NCBI GenBank assembly: GCA_003171235.1
Contig: PMYM01000111.1
Span: 10,205 to 35,145 of the forward strand
Direction of reading: 5' to 3'
DNA length: 24,941 bases
Source of the DNA: Phycisphaerales bacterium
GTDB taxonomy: Bacteria; Planctomycetota; Phycisphaerae; SM23-33
The notes under the pieces were generated by a model. It ran no database searches. It had not been told where the DNA came from and saw nothing but the letters and a program-made list of their open reading frames with translations. Of the stretch, positions 6,634 through 13,489 are shown in pieces (the stretch's first letter is position 1; every line of letters begins with the position of its first letter). The translations under genes were made by a program, and so were the position numbers.

Positions 6634-6654
6634 AAGGCCTTCTTCGGCCTTTTT
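6634..6654 (+). terminator. Intrinsic terminator after glyS
   Basis: AAGGCC (6634-6639) pairs with GGCCTT (6646-6651) around TTCTTC and runs straight into a T-stretch (6650-6654). It lies about 200 bases after the glyS stop, beyond the repeat block, so the repeats would be in the glyS transcript. Confidence 0.6.
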
Positions 6655-6904
6655 GCGGAACGTCCGATAATATATCTTATGTGACGTTATGCGCCACCTG
6701 CGGCAGGGGCGTGGCCTAATGCCAGGCCAGATCTGTTTGACGTGGCGCGGTAACTGCTTGTCTTGGCCGGCGGGCCTCCGGGTTTGTTATCCCCCCATCG
6801 GGCGTTTGTGGTGCGGTTGGGTTCTGGCCAGGCTTGCATTGCCGGCGTTTTCCGCCGGTGTGGGGTGTCCCCGCTCACCTGGATGTACTGGCCGCCCCAG
6901 GGGC
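6655..6904. other. Intergenic stretch with no recognised feature
   Basis: Between the glyS terminator and the terminator of the minus-strand small-gene cluster. Short open frames exist on the plus strand, but they lack ribosome binding sites and family resemblance. An AT-rich spot at 6667-6690 is the only local anomaly. Confidence 0.5.
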
Positions 6905-6943
6905 AAATAAAGAAGGCGGCCCGGGCGAGTCACAGGCCGCCTT
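6905..6943 (-). terminator. Intrinsic terminator of the small-gene cluster
   Basis: On the minus strand AAGGCGGCC (6943-6935) pairs perfectly with GGCCGCCTT (6921-6913), then CTTTATTT follows. It lies 28 bases beyond the stop of the last small gene and fits a strong rho-independent terminator. Confidence 0.75.
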
Positions 6944-6970
6944 TGGCGGAAATCGCCAATTCCGATAGTC

Positions 6971-7264
6971 CTATTTGGCCACGAAGGCCTGTCTCAGGCT
7001 GATGGAGTCCTGGAGGATGATGTTGTTGGGCGTGCCTGGGTGGTAGTCAATGACATAGGCATTTAGCTTCTGCTGGGCGGTGTTGATGACATATATGATG
7101 TCCACGCGGTCGGAAAACGCGCCGGTGGCCACGATGTAGTCGCCGCCGCGCACGGTGGTGCCAGCGTAGGCCGGCTGGGTCAGGTGGAAGGTGACCAGGA
7201 TGGTCAGCAGGATGGCGGCCGAGACGCTCAGGATTGCGAGGGTAACGTTCTTGGTGTCTGTCAT
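6971..7264 (-). CDS. Small membrane-anchored protein, unknown function (paralogue of 7281-7562)
   Basis: A 97-residue protein. The start is the ATG at 7264, with AGGAGA eight bases before it. The frame is open further upstream but only into the shadow of the previous gene. Residues 8-28 form one hydrophobic segment, ending near PAYAG, which may be a signal-peptidase site or leave an N-terminal anchor. The ~63-residue exported part has GGDYIVATGAFSDRVDIIYV and then QQKLNAYVID. This matches the neighbour's DYVAVTA...ALFIVDLGSRRMAAWELD in pattern: a beta-rich unit with a DY...VTG start and an aromatic-Val-Asp strand. The two genes are 16 bases apart and probably arose by duplication. It lies last in a three-gene cluster closed by a terminator at 6905-6943. 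No enzymatic motif is visible. Confidence 0.75.
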   Translation of the reverse strand: MTDTKNVTLAILSVSAAILLTILVTFHLTQPAYAGTTVRGGDYIVATGAFSDRVDIIYVINTAQQKLNAYVIDYHPGTPNNIILQDSISLRQAFVAK

Positions 7265-7280
7265 GGTCGGTTTCTCCTGA

Positions 7281-7562
7281 TTAATTTCCGGCGCCGAAAT
7301 CGCGCTGGAGCTCCTTGGGCTGACCGAGCATCTGGAGCTTCTTGTTCTGCTTGTCCAGCTCCCAGGCCGCCATGCGGCGCGAGCCCAGGTCAACTATGAA
7401 CAGGGCTTCACGGTTGGTCTCGATGTGGGCGGTGACGGCGACGTAGTCGTTGGCGCCGCCGGAGACCTGGGCCTGGGCGGTGCGGGACGACAGGCCAAGC
7501 ATCAGCGCCCCGGCCAAGGCCGCGTTGAGGAGAATCAGGCCTGCGATGACGATCTGCTTCAT
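7281..7562 (-). CDS. Small exported protein, unknown function (paralogue of 6971-7264)
   Basis: A 93-residue protein with an N-terminal signal segment (MKQIVIAGLILLNAALAG then more hydrophobic residues) and a likely cleavage region around TAQAQ, residues 29-32. GGGAGAG six bases before the ATG supports this start. The mature part carries ANDYVAVTAHIETNREALFI followed by VDLGSRRMAAWELD and a charged tail. It shares this strand pattern with the product of the next gene. Small proteins of this kind may act at the envelope, for example as interaction or assembly factors, but nothing in the sequence fixes a role. It sits 62 bases after the 62-residue gene and 16 before its paralogue, so the three are probably one transcript. 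Confidence 0.75.
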   Translation of the reverse strand: MKQIVIAGLILLNAALAGALMLGLSSRTAQAQVSGGANDYVAVTAHIETNREALFIVDLGSRRMAAWELDKQNKKLQMLGQPKELQRDFGAGN

Positions 7563-7624
7563 GTTGGCTCTCCCAAAAGGCTAGGATTTTCCTGGGTCAG
7601 CTCTGCGATAGTCCTGGTTATTGC

Positions 7625-7813
7625 TCAATTCTGTTGGACGCGTTTGGCGTTCTTGAAGGCCACGACGCACAGGCCGGCTAGGCAGACGGTGGCGGCGAAG
7701 TAAGGCCCAGCCTCACTTGTCGGCAGATCCGGGGGCTTGAACCCGTCGGCCGCCAAGGCCGCCTGGGCCATCAGCCCCAACGCTCCCATCATCGTCAGTG
7801 CCTTCTTTATCAT
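7625..7813 (-). CDS. Small exported membrane protein, 62 residues, unknown function
   Basis: The N-terminus MIKKALTMMGALGLMAQAAL, ending in AADG, is a good Sec signal peptide with a basic n-region and an A-x-A type site near residue 21. A short loop (KPPDLPTSEAGPY) leads to one transmembrane helix (about residues 38-53) and a basic tail KNAKRVQQN. After processing it would be a single-span protein of about 40 residues with its tail in the cytoplasm. It is the first gene of the minus-strand cluster. No ribosome binding site precedes ATG 7813, and the promoter's -10 box ends seven bases before it, which suggests a leaderless mRNA. An alternative start at Met8 has GAAGG upstream but would remove the signal peptide's basic residues. 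Confidence 0.7.
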   Translation of the reverse strand: MIKKALTMMGALGLMAQAALAADGFKPPDLPTSEAGPYFAATVCLAGLCVVAFKNAKRVQQN

Positions 7814-7820
7814 ACGCTCG

Positions 7821-7848
7821 ATTATAGCCTAGCGCTTTGTCAATGCAA
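7821..7848 (-). promoter_or_regulatory. Promoter of the small-gene cluster, leaderless arrangement
   Basis: On the minus strand TTGCAT (7848-7843) and a perfect TATAAT (7826-7821) are 16 bases apart. The predicted transcription start is at about 7814, one base before the ATG at 7813. Confidence 0.6.
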
Positions 7849-7948
7849 TACCGCGTTGTTTATCGGCCAACCGGGGCGGCCTTCTGAACCTTCGCTGCCG
7901 ACTTCATTTTAGGCCGGCCGGGGCGGCGGGATCGTTTTCCGGTCACTG

Positions 7949-8464
7949 CTACAGCATCTGGCCAACGTCCTGGATGCATCGGCGGAACTGGGCCGCGGGC
8001 ATGGCCAGGGTTTGCCACTTGGCGCTGCGCGGGCAGGCGGCGCGGGCGTAGTCCTCCAGGGCGACGGCGGCGAAGGCGTAATAGCGCTGGCGGAAAAAAT
8101 GCACGTCGGCGAAGGGGGCGCGCTGCGGCGGCCCCTGCAGCCAGTACGCAAAGACCAGCATTCCCACAAACCCCTGGCCAAAGATGTTCTGCCATTCCTG
8201 CAGCGACTCGACGTCCTCGCGCGTCACCCAGTTCTCCCAGGCCCGGCTGGCCTGGCCCCCCCTGCTGCCGTCGGGAAACTTGCGGCCCTTGACGTCCACC
8301 AGCAGGTTGGGCCCGGAGTTGGAATACACCAGAAAATCGAAACTCTTGATGGCGGCCTGGGCGAAGACGGCCTTCTTGGCCTCGTCCACCAGCACGTACG
8401 GCCAGCCCTTGGCACGCAAATAGCTCTCGAAGGCGGCCTCGTAATGGACGCTCCGCCGGGCCAC
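7949..8464 (-). CDS. HYExAFE-like protein, possible PD-(D/E)XK nuclease fold
   Basis: A 171-residue soluble protein. It starts at GTG 8464, with AGGAGA five to six bases upstream. Near its start it reads HYEAAFESYLRAKGWPYV, which fits the family I know as HYExAFE, mostly planctomycete and of unproven function. KSFDFLVYS and then LLVDVKGRKF follow. Glu9/Glu13, Asp43, Asp57 and Lys59 (D-V-K) have the order of a PD-(D/E)XK nuclease core, with DxK in place of the usual ExK. This fold assignment is my inference. A Trp-rich second half (WENWVTREDVESLQEWQNIFG) completes the protein. Its ribosome binding site abuts a cluster of palindromic repeats. No partner methylase, helicase or defence gene is adjacent, so a repair or housekeeping role is as likely as defence. 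Confidence 0.8.
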   Translation of the reverse strand: MARRSVHYEAAFESYLRAKGWPYVLVDEAKKAVFAQAAIKSFDFLVYSNSGPNLLVDVKGRKFPDGSRGGQASRAWENWVTREDVESLQEWQNIFGQGFVGMLVFAYWLQGPPQRAPFADVHFFRQRYYAFAAVALEDYARAACPRSAKWQTLAMPAAQFRRCIQDVGQML

Positions 8465-8475
8465 GGGCTTCTCCT

Positions 8476-8586
8476 AGTGTCGCGGGCGTCTCGCCCGCGA
8501 GTTCCGAGGGCATCTTGCCCCCGGTCAATCCGCAACTTCACGACAGGGACGGTCGCGGGACGCGCGGGCAGGATGCCCGCGACACG
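8476..8586. repeat. Cluster of three GCGGGC-type hairpins
   Basis: Hairpin 1 is TCGCGGGCG (8480-8488) / CGCCCGCGA (8492-8500) with loop TCT, preceded by GTG. Hairpin 2 is weaker, GGGC ATCTT GCCC near 8508-8520. Hairpin 3, in the opposite direction, is CGCGGGCA (8563-8570) / TGCCCGCG (8574-8581). Hairpin 3 and its flanks match the tandem units at 6546. The cluster fills the gap between hisS and the HYExAFE-like gene, and both genes read leftwards through it. Confidence 0.7.
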
Positions 8587-8614
8587 CAAAAACGGCGAAT
8601 TGGCATCTGCAAGT

Positions 8615-9910
8615 TCATGCCAGGAACTTTTTCGGTTGGCGGAGAAACTCCCCCGCCGGGACGTCGATCTGCTCGCCGGTTGTCAGGTTCTTCACCGCCA
8701 GCGACTCCGCCCTGACGATCACGGCATAGCGGGCCCGGCGGCCGGCGGCGTCCTTGAGCAGTTTGGACAGGTTGCGGGCCTTGGGCGAAAAATCCGTCGC
8801 CACGCCCCCCCGCCGCAGGGCCCCCACCGTCTGGAGCACCTGGTCCTGCAAGGCCGCCTCGCCCGTCACCACGAAGCAGTCCAGCCGGCTGGCCAGATCA
8901 GGCAGCTTTCCCTTTTCAGCCAGCAGGATGCCCAGCACCACGTCGCCCATGCCAAAGCCGGTGGCGCCGATCTTGGGCCCGCCCAGCACCTCCAGCAGGT
9001 TGTCGTACCGGCCCCCGCCGGCCAGGGCCCGCAGGGTTTCCGAGCGGTCATATATCTCGTACACGATGCCGGTGTAGTAGGCCAGGCCGCGGACAATGCC
9101 CGTGTCGTAGCGGCACCAGGCCTCGATGCCAAACGACCGCAGGGCCTGCTGGAACTGCCGCAGGTCCTCCAGCGCCAGCCTTAATTCCTCGCTGGCTAGG
9201 ATGCACAAGTCGGCGGCCAGTTCCTCCGCCGATTCCATCTGGCGCAGGTCCAGGAATTTGCGGATACTTTCGCGTGTGTCCTCGGCCGGGACGACCTTCT
9301 CAAGCATTTCGGCAAAGGCCGGATCGGGCAGTTTGCCGCGCTTATCCAGCACGGCCAGCACGGCGGGAATTGCATCGGCCGCCAGGCCCAGGCCCGTCAG
9401 CACCGCCGCCAGGAGTCGCCGGCTGGAGTAGCGCACCACCACGTCGTTGCTGGCCAGGCCCAACTCGGCTAGCAAGTCAACGGCCACGAATACGCCCTCG
9501 GCGTCGGCGAGGGCCTGGTCGCTGCCGATGATGTCGATGTTCCACTGGAAGAATTCCCGCGACCGCCCCCGTTGGGGGTTCTCGGCCCGGAAGACGTTGG
9601 ACAGGCAGAACCACTTGATCGGCCGGGGCAGGGAATTGACGCGGGCATTGATCATGCGGGCCAGCGTGGGCGTCATCTCCGGGCGCATGGCCAGTTGGCG
9701 CCCGCCGCGGTCGGTGAAGGCGAAGAGCTGCGAGACGATCTCGTCGCCGCTCTTGACGCGGTAGAGGTCCAGGTATTCCAGCACCGGGCCGTCGAACTCC
9801 TCGAAGCCGTTGCGCAGCGACACTCGCCGCCAGGCATCCACCAGGTAGTTTCGCACGGCCATCTCGGCCGGGTAAAAATCTCTGGTTCCTTTGACCGCTT
9901 GAAAATCCAT
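8615..9910 (-). CDS. hisS: Histidine--tRNA ligase
   Basis: Class II synthetase that charges tRNA-His. It has 431 residues from ATG 9910, chosen because the family begins MDFQAVKGTRDFYP there and GGGAG lies five bases upstream. The frame runs 18 codons further upstream, but that part lies across the promoter. Motif 1 region: GTRDFYP. Motif 2: FRAENPQRGRSREFFQWNID, residues 108-127. The histidine-specific block reads GIVRGLAYYTGIVYE (R274), where many bacterial enzymes have RGLDYYT. Ala at this point also occurs in other HisRS groups, so I do not read it as inactivation. Motif 3 follows (ATGFGMGDVVLGIL), and then the anticodon-binding domain from about residue 345. The length is typical. It diverges from dxr across 153 bases that hold promoters for both. 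Confidence 0.97.
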   Translation of the reverse strand: MDFQAVKGTRDFYPAEMAVRNYLVDAWRRVSLRNGFEEFDGPVLEYLDLYRVKSGDEIVSQLFAFTDRGGRQLAMRPEMTPTLARMINARVNSLPRPIKWFCLSNVFRAENPQRGRSREFFQWNIDIIGSDQALADAEGVFVAVDLLAELGLASNDVVVRYSSRRLLAAVLTGLGLAADAIPAVLAVLDKRGKLPDPAFAEMLEKVVPAEDTRESIRKFLDLRQMESAEELAADLCILASEELRLALEDLRQFQQALRSFGIEAWCRYDTGIVRGLAYYTGIVYEIYDRSETLRALAGGGRYDNLLEVLGGPKIGATGFGMGDVVLGILLAEKGKLPDLASRLDCFVVTGEAALQDQVLQTVGALRRGGVATDFSPKARNLSKLLKDAAGRRARYAVIVRAESLAVKNLTTGEQIDVPAGEFLRQPKKFLA

Positions 9911-9937
9911 AGGAACTCCCGCTCTTGTCAGCGGCGG

Positions 9938-9966
9938 ATTATACGCCCTGCCCACCCCCGCCACAA
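9938..9966 (-). promoter_or_regulatory. Sigma-70-type promoter of hisS
   Basis: On the minus strand TTGTGG (9966-9961), 17 bases, then a perfect TATAAT (9943-9938). The start would be near 9931, giving a 21-base leader that includes the GGGAG ribosome binding site. Confidence 0.65.
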
Positions 9967-10035
9967 CTGGCGCCCTGGCTGGGTCAGGGCAATTGCATTC
10001 TCAGTCACCTTCCGCTTCGCAAACTGCCGGGCGGA

Positions 10036-10063
10036 TTGCATATCCAACGCGTATAGGTAATAT
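10036..10063 (+). promoter_or_regulatory. Promoter of dxr, leaderless arrangement
   Basis: TTGCAT (10036-10041), 16 bases, TAATAT (10058-10063). The hexamers and spacing resemble the promoter at 7821-7848. The predicted start, seven bases after the -10 box, is 10070, exactly the A of the second in-frame ATG of dxr. Confidence 0.5.
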
Positions 10064-11299
10064 ATGCCAATGCCCAAACGGCCCAAGCGAATCGCCGTCC
10101 TGGGTTCCACCGGCAGCATCGGCACGCAAGCGCTGCGGATAATCGCCGGGGAGCCTTCTTTCTCGGTCTGCGCGCTGGCCGCCGGCAGGAACTGGCGGCT
10201 CTTGGCCCAGCAGGCCCGGCTTTTCCGCCCCCAGGCGGTGGTGCTGGCGGACGCTTCCTTCGGGCGGCTGCTCAAGGCCCAACTGCCCCGCGGCACCAGG
10301 CTGATCTGCGGGTCCGCCCGCTTTGGCAAGGGCCTGCTGGCTGAATACAGCGACCTGGCCGACGGGCAGGACGCCATGAGCCAGGCCATCATGCTGACCC
10401 GCCCGGACCTGGTGGTCACGGCCGTGGTGGGCGCGGCGGGCCTGGGCCCGACGCTGACGGGGATCCGCTGCGGCTGCGACTTGGCCATCGCCAACAAGGA
10501 ATCGCTGGTGATGGCCGGCGGGCTGGTGGTGCCGGCGGCCAAGGCGGCGGGCGTGCGCCTGCTGCCGGTGGACAGCGAGCACTCGGCCCTGTTCCAGTGC
10601 CTGCAGGGGCAGGATCTCAAGGCCGTCCGGCGGGTGATCCTGACCGCCTCGGGCGGCCCCTTGCGCACCTGGAGCGCCCGGCGCATCGCCCGGGCCACAC
10701 TCTCCCAGGTGCTGCGCCACCCCACCTGGCGGATGGGGCGGAAAATTACCGTTGACTCGGCTACGCTGATGAACAAGGCCTTTGAGGTCATCGAGGCCCA
10801 CTGGCTCTTCGGCCTGGCCGGCGAGCAGATCGAAATTGTGGTGCACCCCGAGTCGCTGGTGCACGGCTGCGTGGAGTTTTCCGACGGCAGCATGCTGGCC
10901 CAGATGAACGTGCCTTCGATGGCCACGCCGATTTCGGTGGCGCTGCACCACCCGGCCCGCTCGCCCCGGCCCACCTCGGCGCGGCTGGACCTGGCGGCAG
11001 TCGGGCGGTTGAACTTCGCACCGGCCGACCCGGGGCGTTTTCCCGCCGCCGGGTTGGGGCACGAGGTTATACGCCGGGGCGGGACCGCCGGGGCCGTGCT
11101 CAACGCCGCCAACGAAGTGGCGGTGGCGGCCTTCCTGGCCGGCAAGGTGCATTTTGGAGAAATTGTCCCGGCCGTGCGGGAAGTCCTGAACAAATCCTCG
11201 CACATGGTCGAAATTAACTTACGCACGGTGCTGCAAGCCGACGCCGAAGGGCGGCGGCTGGCCCGCGAGGTCATCCAGGCCCGACGGCGCCGGGCCTGA
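10064..11299 (+). CDS. dxr: 1-deoxy-D-xylulose 5-phosphate reductoisomerase
   Basis: Converts DXP to 2-C-methyl-D-erythritol 4-phosphate with NADPH, the first committed step of the non-mevalonate isoprenoid pathway. The 411 residues include the NADPH-binding GSTGSIG near the N-terminus and ANKESLVMAGG. Metal ligands sit in LPVDSEHSALFQ (D170, E172) and in DSATLMNKAFEVIEAHWL (E243). The substrate loops HPTWRMGRKITVDSATLMNK and VHPESLVHGCVEFSDGS are intact, so the enzyme should be active. Two starts are possible: ATG 10064, with only a weak AGGT ahead of it, and ATG 10070 (MPKRPKRIAVLG), which coincides with the predicted transcription start and would be leaderless. The gene is followed after 18 bases by rseP, a common bacterial neighbour. 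The frequent partners uppS and cdsA are not here. Confidence 0.97.
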   Translation: MPMPKRPKRIAVLGSTGSIGTQALRIIAGEPSFSVCALAAGRNWRLLAQQARLFRPQAVVLADASFGRLLKAQLPRGTRLICGSARFGKGLLAEYSDLADGQDAMSQAIMLTRPDLVVTAVVGAAGLGPTLTGIRCGCDLAIANKESLVMAGGLVVPAAKAAGVRLLPVDSEHSALFQCLQGQDLKAVRRVILTASGGPLRTWSARRIARATLSQVLRHPTWRMGRKITVDSATLMNKAFEVIEAHWLFGLAGEQIEIVVHPESLVHGCVEFSDGSMLAQMNVPSMATPISVALHHPARSPRPTSARLDLAAVGRLNFAPADPGRFPAAGLGHEVIRRGGTAGAVLNAANEVAVAAFLAGKVHFGEIVPAVREVLNKSSHMVEINLRTVLQADAEGRRLAREVIQARRRRA

Positions 11300-11317
11300 C
11301 CCCACGAAAGAGACATT

Positions 11318-13306
11318 ATGGCATTGGCGATGAGCATGATCCTGGCATTGGGCTTCAAGCCCGACACGCTGCTGTACATCCTCCAGTTCGTCGTGGGACT
11401 GGGCGTGGTGGTCTTCGTCCACGAGTTCGGGCATTTCATTGCCGCCAAGTGGGCCGGCATAAAGGTCGAGGAATTCGCCCTGGGCTTCGGCAAGCGGCTG
11501 TGGGGCTTCAAGCGCGGGGGCACTGACTACCGCATCAACCTGGTGCCCCTGGGCGGCTATATCAAGATGCTAGGGCAGGACGACCTGCGGCCCGGCGCGG
11601 TGTCGGACCTGCCGGGCTCCTGGCAGGCCACCCCCATCGGCAAGCGGATAGTGGTGCTGACGGCCGGGGTGTTCATGAACGTGGTCTTCGGCCTGCTGGT
11701 CTTCGTGGCAGTGTACATGGCGGGCATCCGTTTCGTGGCCCCGGTGGTCGGGGGCGTCGCACAAGACATGCCCGCCGCCCAGGTGGACGTGCCGCCCGAG
11801 GTCGCCCGGGCCACCGGCGGCGAGAACCCCTCCAAGGGCCTGCGCCCCGGCGACCGCATCCTGCAGATCAACGGCAAGCACATCCGCAAGTTCGACCAGA
11901 TCCGCCAACTGGCTGGCCTGAGCAGCGCCGACGACACCTTCGACGTGCTGGTCGAGCGGCAGGTCAAGGGCCAGACATTTAACTTCATCGTCTCCATGAA
12001 ACCCAAGCAGTACGATGAAGACGGCTCCAAGATTTACGCCTTCGGCATGCGGCTGCCGATCACCAACGTGGTCCGCGAACCGTCCGAGCTGGGTTACCTG
12101 GGCGAGGAAAGGATTCTGGACTACGACCGGGTCGTCGAACTGGCCGGGCAGCCGGTGGCGCACGGCTGGGACATCGAGGCAATAAGCCAACCTCTCACCG
12201 GCAATTCCACCCAACTGGTGGTCGAGCGCAAGGGCCAGCGCGTCACCATTCCGGTGACGGTCAGCGTGGCCAGCGATTTGTCCGGCTTGGAAAAAGAACA
12301 GATTGAGACGGCCAACCCCCTGACCATCCTGGGCATGAACAGCCGGATGATGGTTGCGGCCGTTGGGCCCGACACTCCGGCCAACAAGGCCGGCATGAAG
12401 AGCGGGGACGTGATCGTGGGCCTGGGCGATGCCGTCAATCCCAGCCGGGCCAGGATCAACCAGGTGGCCCAGGACCAGGCCGACCACGACCTGCCCATTC
12501 GCCTGCTGCGCAACGGCCAGATCGTCGAGACGGTTGTGCGCCCGGCCAAGCCGCGAAATTCCGACCGCGCCATCCTGGGCTTCGTGCCCGAGCCGGAGCA
12601 GTGCCCGCCGGTGGTGAGCGAAGTGGCGGAGAATTCCCTGGCGGCACAGGCCGGCATACCGGTCGGCGTAACGCTGCAGGCCGTCAACGATACCCCCGTC
12701 ACCTGCTGGAACGAGGTGCTGGCACAGTTGCAAAAGTCCCTCGGCCAGCCCGTCAGCATCGCCTATACCCTCGACGGCGCCAAGCAGACGGCACAACTGG
12801 GACCGCTCACGCCGGAACAACTAAACCTCAAGGCCTACCTGCGCTTCGTGCCGGCAGTGCATTTCAGCGGCATGGAGATCATGCAGACCGATCCGATCAA
12901 GGGCAACCCCGTTCAGGCCCTGGCTTGGGGGCTGGGCGACACCGGCGATTTCATCGTCACCACCTACCAGACGCTGGGCGCCCTGTTCACCCGCCGGGTG
13001 CCGTTCGACCAGTTGAGAAGCATCGTGGGCATCGGCGACGTGGCGGTGAAGATCGCGCGCAAGGATTTCGTGCAGTGGGTGTATTTCTTCGGCATGATTT
13101 CAGCCGTGATCGCGGTGTTCAACTTTTTGCCCATTCCGCCGCTGGACGGCGGGCACGTGGCCTTCGCCATCGCCGAGAAAATCCGCGGCAAGCCCCTGCC
13201 GCTCAAGCTCATCATGGGCTTCCAATACGCCGGCTGGATATTCTTCCTGCTGCTGTTCGTGCTGCTGACCTTCCAGGACGTCTGGCGCATTATCACCGGC
13301 GGATAG
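11318..13306 (+). CDS. rseP: Site-2 intramembrane zinc metalloprotease, RseP family, with several PDZ domains
   Basis: Inner-membrane protease of the family that cleaves anti-sigma factors within the membrane and clears signal-peptide remnants. HEFGH at residues 35-39 in the first helix supplies two zinc-binding His and the catalytic Glu. LVPLGGYIKMLGQ is the conserved loop after it, and a second helix follows (about residues 108-132). Near the C-terminus NFLPIPPLDGGH provides the third ligand, Asp610, and a last helix ends the chain. At 662 residues it is about 200 longer than E. coli RseP. The extra length lies in the periplasmic part. That part shows at least three PDZ-like units (GLRPGDRILQING, AGMKSGDVIVGLGD and AGIPVGVTLQAVND) and perhaps a degenerate one near residue 270 (YDRVVELAGQPV). 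The dxr gene ends 18 bases upstream. The substrate cannot be inferred, since no anti-sigma gene lies nearby. Confidence 0.95.
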   Translation: MALAMSMILALGFKPDTLLYILQFVVGLGVVVFVHEFGHFIAAKWAGIKVEEFALGFGKRLWGFKRGGTDYRINLVPLGGYIKMLGQDDLRPGAVSDLPGSWQATPIGKRIVVLTAGVFMNVVFGLLVFVAVYMAGIRFVAPVVGGVAQDMPAAQVDVPPEVARATGGENPSKGLRPGDRILQINGKHIRKFDQIRQLAGLSSADDTFDVLVERQVKGQTFNFIVSMKPKQYDEDGSKIYAFGMRLPITNVVREPSELGYLGEERILDYDRVVELAGQPVAHGWDIEAISQPLTGNSTQLVVERKGQRVTIPVTVSVASDLSGLEKEQIETANPLTILGMNSRMMVAAVGPDTPANKAGMKSGDVIVGLGDAVNPSRARINQVAQDQADHDLPIRLLRNGQIVETVVRPAKPRNSDRAILGFVPEPEQCPPVVSEVAENSLAAQAGIPVGVTLQAVNDTPVTCWNEVLAQLQKSLGQPVSIAYTLDGAKQTAQLGPLTPEQLNLKAYLRFVPAVHFSGMEIMQTDPIKGNPVQALAWGLGDTGDFIVTTYQTLGALFTRRVPFDQLRSIVGIGDVAVKIARKDFVQWVYFFGMISAVIAVFNFLPIPPLDGGHVAFAIAEKIRGKPLPLKLIMGFQYAGWIFFLLLFVLLTFQDVWRIITGG

Positions 13307-13330
13307 TGCGGGCAGGCTACAGGCGTTAGA

Positions 13331-13372
13331 CTTCAGGCCAAAGCTAGAAGCTGAAGACTTAAAGCTGAAAGC
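13331..13372 (+). repeat. AAAGCTGAAAGC-type simple repeat
   Basis: The stretch (CTTCAGG, AAAGCTAGAAGCTGAAG, TTAAAGCTGAAAGC) is made of variants of one short word. The same words recur at 15260-15283 and, inverted, at 15311-15340, on both sides of the serine hydrolase gene. Confidence 0.5.
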
Positions 13373-13441
13373 AACATACTCCTGGCCACTGGTCATGCCA
13401 AGCATCGCATCCCTGGTCTGGATGTGGTAAAACTCTGCCAC

Positions 13442-13470
13442 AGGCGGCCGCGCGGACCTTCCGGCCGCCT
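13442..13470 (+). promoter_or_regulatory. Stem-loop just upstream of the serine hydrolase gene
   Basis: AGGCGGCC (13442-13449) pairs perfectly with GGCCGCCT (13463-13470). It ends nine bases before the ribosome binding site at 13479-13483. There is no T-tract, so it may be a leader structure rather than a terminator for rseP. Its role is unknown. Confidence 0.4.
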
Positions 13471-13489
13471 CCAAGAACAGGAGCCCGAC

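Noticed and set aside
6408..6670. Plus-strand open frames through the repeat block (RASCPRIP repeats).
   Set aside because: The frame is open only because the repeat period is a multiple of three. There is no ribosome binding site and the peptide is the repeat translated.
6668..6697. dif-like site: AT-rich sequence next to TTATGCGCCACC, resembling a XerC/XerD recombination site.
   Set aside because: The inner half-sites should be inverted (ATAA, six bases, TTAT), but here TTATG repeats in direct orientation, and the XerD arm matches poorly.
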